This document shows positions 63,222 to 64,000 of a stretch of DNA of 64,000 bases, piece after piece (positions within the stretch are counted from its first letter, which is position 1; every line of letters begins with the position of its first letter). The notes beneath the pieces are model-generated. The model was not told the origin of the DNA. It did not search any database and was given only the letters and a program-made list of their open reading frames with translations. Made by a program: the position numbers and the translations under genes. The stretch comes from Cyclobacteriaceae bacterium (GTDB lineage Bacteria; Bacteroidota; Bacteroidia; Cytophagales; Cyclobacteriaceae), in assembly GCA_020436085.1 (NCBI GenBank), contig JAGQYM010000005.1, positions 62,001 to 126,000 of the forward strand, read 5' to 3'.

Positions 63222-63858
63222 GAATCTTGTTATTCGAAAAATACTGGAAGGGGAGGTTTCGATGTTTGAAATACTCATTCGAAGGTATAATCCTCTGTTG
63301 TACAAGGTAGGTAGATCCTATGGGTTCTGTCATGAGGATGTTCAGGATTTAATGCAGGAGTCATTTGTGAGTGTTTACCTGAACCTTTCCGGATTTCAAA
63401 ATAGATCCTCCTTCAAAACCTGGGTGATCACCATTATGCTCAACAAATGCTATCACAAAACGCAACGTCTTCGCCATCAATTGGAAGTGTCATCAAACGG
63501 ACACGAAAAAGAAAACTCAAAACCAATGTTTGCATCAGATCACACCCAAACCAATAGAGCAGTTGTTAATAATGAACTCAGTCGTGTGATCGAAGATGCG
63601 CTGCAATCTATCCCGCTTGAATACAGAATGGTATTTTCCTTACGTGAAGTGAATGGATTAAATACTGCCGAAACCGCTGAGGTGCTGAACCTTTCGGAAT
63701 CAAATGTGAAAGTCAGGTTGAACCGCGCACGAAAGATGCTCCGAACCGAAATTGAGAAGATGTATTCAGCAGATGAAATATTTGAATTCAATCTGATTTA
63801 TTGTGATCAGATCGTGGAAAGGGTGATGACAGAAATCGGTTGGCGAAATGTAGTCTAA
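63205..63858 (+). CDS. ECF-type RNA polymerase sigma factor
   Basis: A 217-residue sigma-70 family factor of the ECF group. Region 2 contains DVQDLMQESFVSVYLNLSGF and SSFKTWVITIMLNKC. Region 4 contains IPLEYRMVFSLREVNGLNTA and LNLSESNVKVRLNRARKML. It is longer than most ECF factors and carries a C-terminal Cys-containing tail (LIYCDQIVERVM). ATG 63205 is preferred; it lies inside the DUF2231 gene. No anti-sigma gene is visible in the remaining 140 bases, so it may lie beyond the window or be absent. Confidence 0.92.
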   Translation: MTQLPENLVIRKILEGEVSMFEILIRRYNPLLYKVGRSYGFCHEDVQDLMQESFVSVYLNLSGFQNRSSFKTWVITIMLNKCYHKTQRLRHQLEVSSNGHEKENSKPMFASDHTQTNRAVVNNELSRVIEDALQSIPLEYRMVFSLREVNGLNTAETAEVLNLSESNVKVRLNRARKMLRTEIEKMYSADEIFEFNLIYCDQIVERVMTEIGWRNVV

Positions 63859-64000
63859 ACATCCACCCAACTCAATTCACCTAAATACTCGCTACAGAAT
63901 ATCCTCGATTGACATCAGGGAATGGCCGGTTCATCCATTCTGTTGGGCTCGAAGCTGTAATCTTATTTTATTGCCTTCAAAGCCAACCATATGATCAAGA

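Noticed and set aside
63991-64000. ATG at the very end of the window
   Set aside because: Only ten bases are visible, so no gene can be supported.

Overview
The window looks like a chromosomal segment of a Bacteroidota bacterium, most likely from the Cytophagales/Cytophagia side. The evidence is the gene content: a type III glutamine synthetase, a SusC-like TonB-dependent receptor with a carboxypeptidase-regulatory-like domain, a LytS/LytTR pair, two GIN-domain (DUF2807) surface proteins, a PiT transporter with a helical tail, a ligase-associated helicase and PdeM, and many beta-barrel proteins. Several start regions also carry the Bacteroidota promoter form TTTG-N19to22-TAnnTTTG, most clearly in front of tRNA-Glu, gap and glnN. 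Genes lie on both strands in short operons. There is no phage, plasmid or CRISPR region.

Layout. 1-6.2 kb: the 3' part of an Lhr-type ligase-associated helicase, an antisense phosphate transporter, then pdeM overlapping a CapA-like gene. 6.1-12.6 kb: a barrel protein, a YtcJ-like amidohydrolase lipoprotein, a TerB-like protein, a GIN-domain protein and glnN. 12.6-21.5 kb (minus strand): an alpha/beta hydrolase, a CtpA protease, RidA with a small partner, fabH, leuS and an M28 peptidase. 21.7-27 kb: a TonB-dependent receptor, a TPR protein, a DUF2306-like membrane protein and a LytS/LytTR two-component system. 27-33.6 kb: a Rieske oxygenase, a DoxX-like protein, an unknown secreted protein, a bestrophin and a large metallopeptidase/propeller/barrel protein. 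33.7-40.3 kb: pdhC, hslV, a class III aminotransferase, a Big2/DM13 lipoprotein with a barrel protein, gap and tRNA-Glu. 40.4-48.9 kb: a membrane protein, an RND efflux operon (adaptor, pump, outer-membrane factor), a small membrane protein and a DUF3179 protein. 49-55 kb: an OmpR/histidine kinase pair, a SulP transporter with a Usp protein, an XRE regulator and a TPR protein. 55-64 kb: a molybdenum hydroxylase pair (IorAB type), a barrel protein with a basic tail, an LTA-synthase-like enzyme, a second GIN-domain protein, yebC, two small membrane proteins and an ECF sigma factor.

The most unusual object is inside leuS. A segment of about 446 bp at 18821-19266 is bounded by inverted repeats, each of which is itself a perfect hairpin, and it encodes an apparently intact DUF559 (Vsr-like, PD-(D/E)XK) endonuclease domain. 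It is in frame and free of stops, and it sits in what should be a surface loop at the base of the CP1 editing domain of leucyl-tRNA synthetase. The predicted LeuRS is therefore about 149 residues longer than usual while keeping its own catalytic motifs. The insert has no internal ATG start, so the endonuclease appears to be translated only as part of this essential enzyme. This looks like a selfish palindrome-bounded endonuclease element that inserts in frame into host genes.
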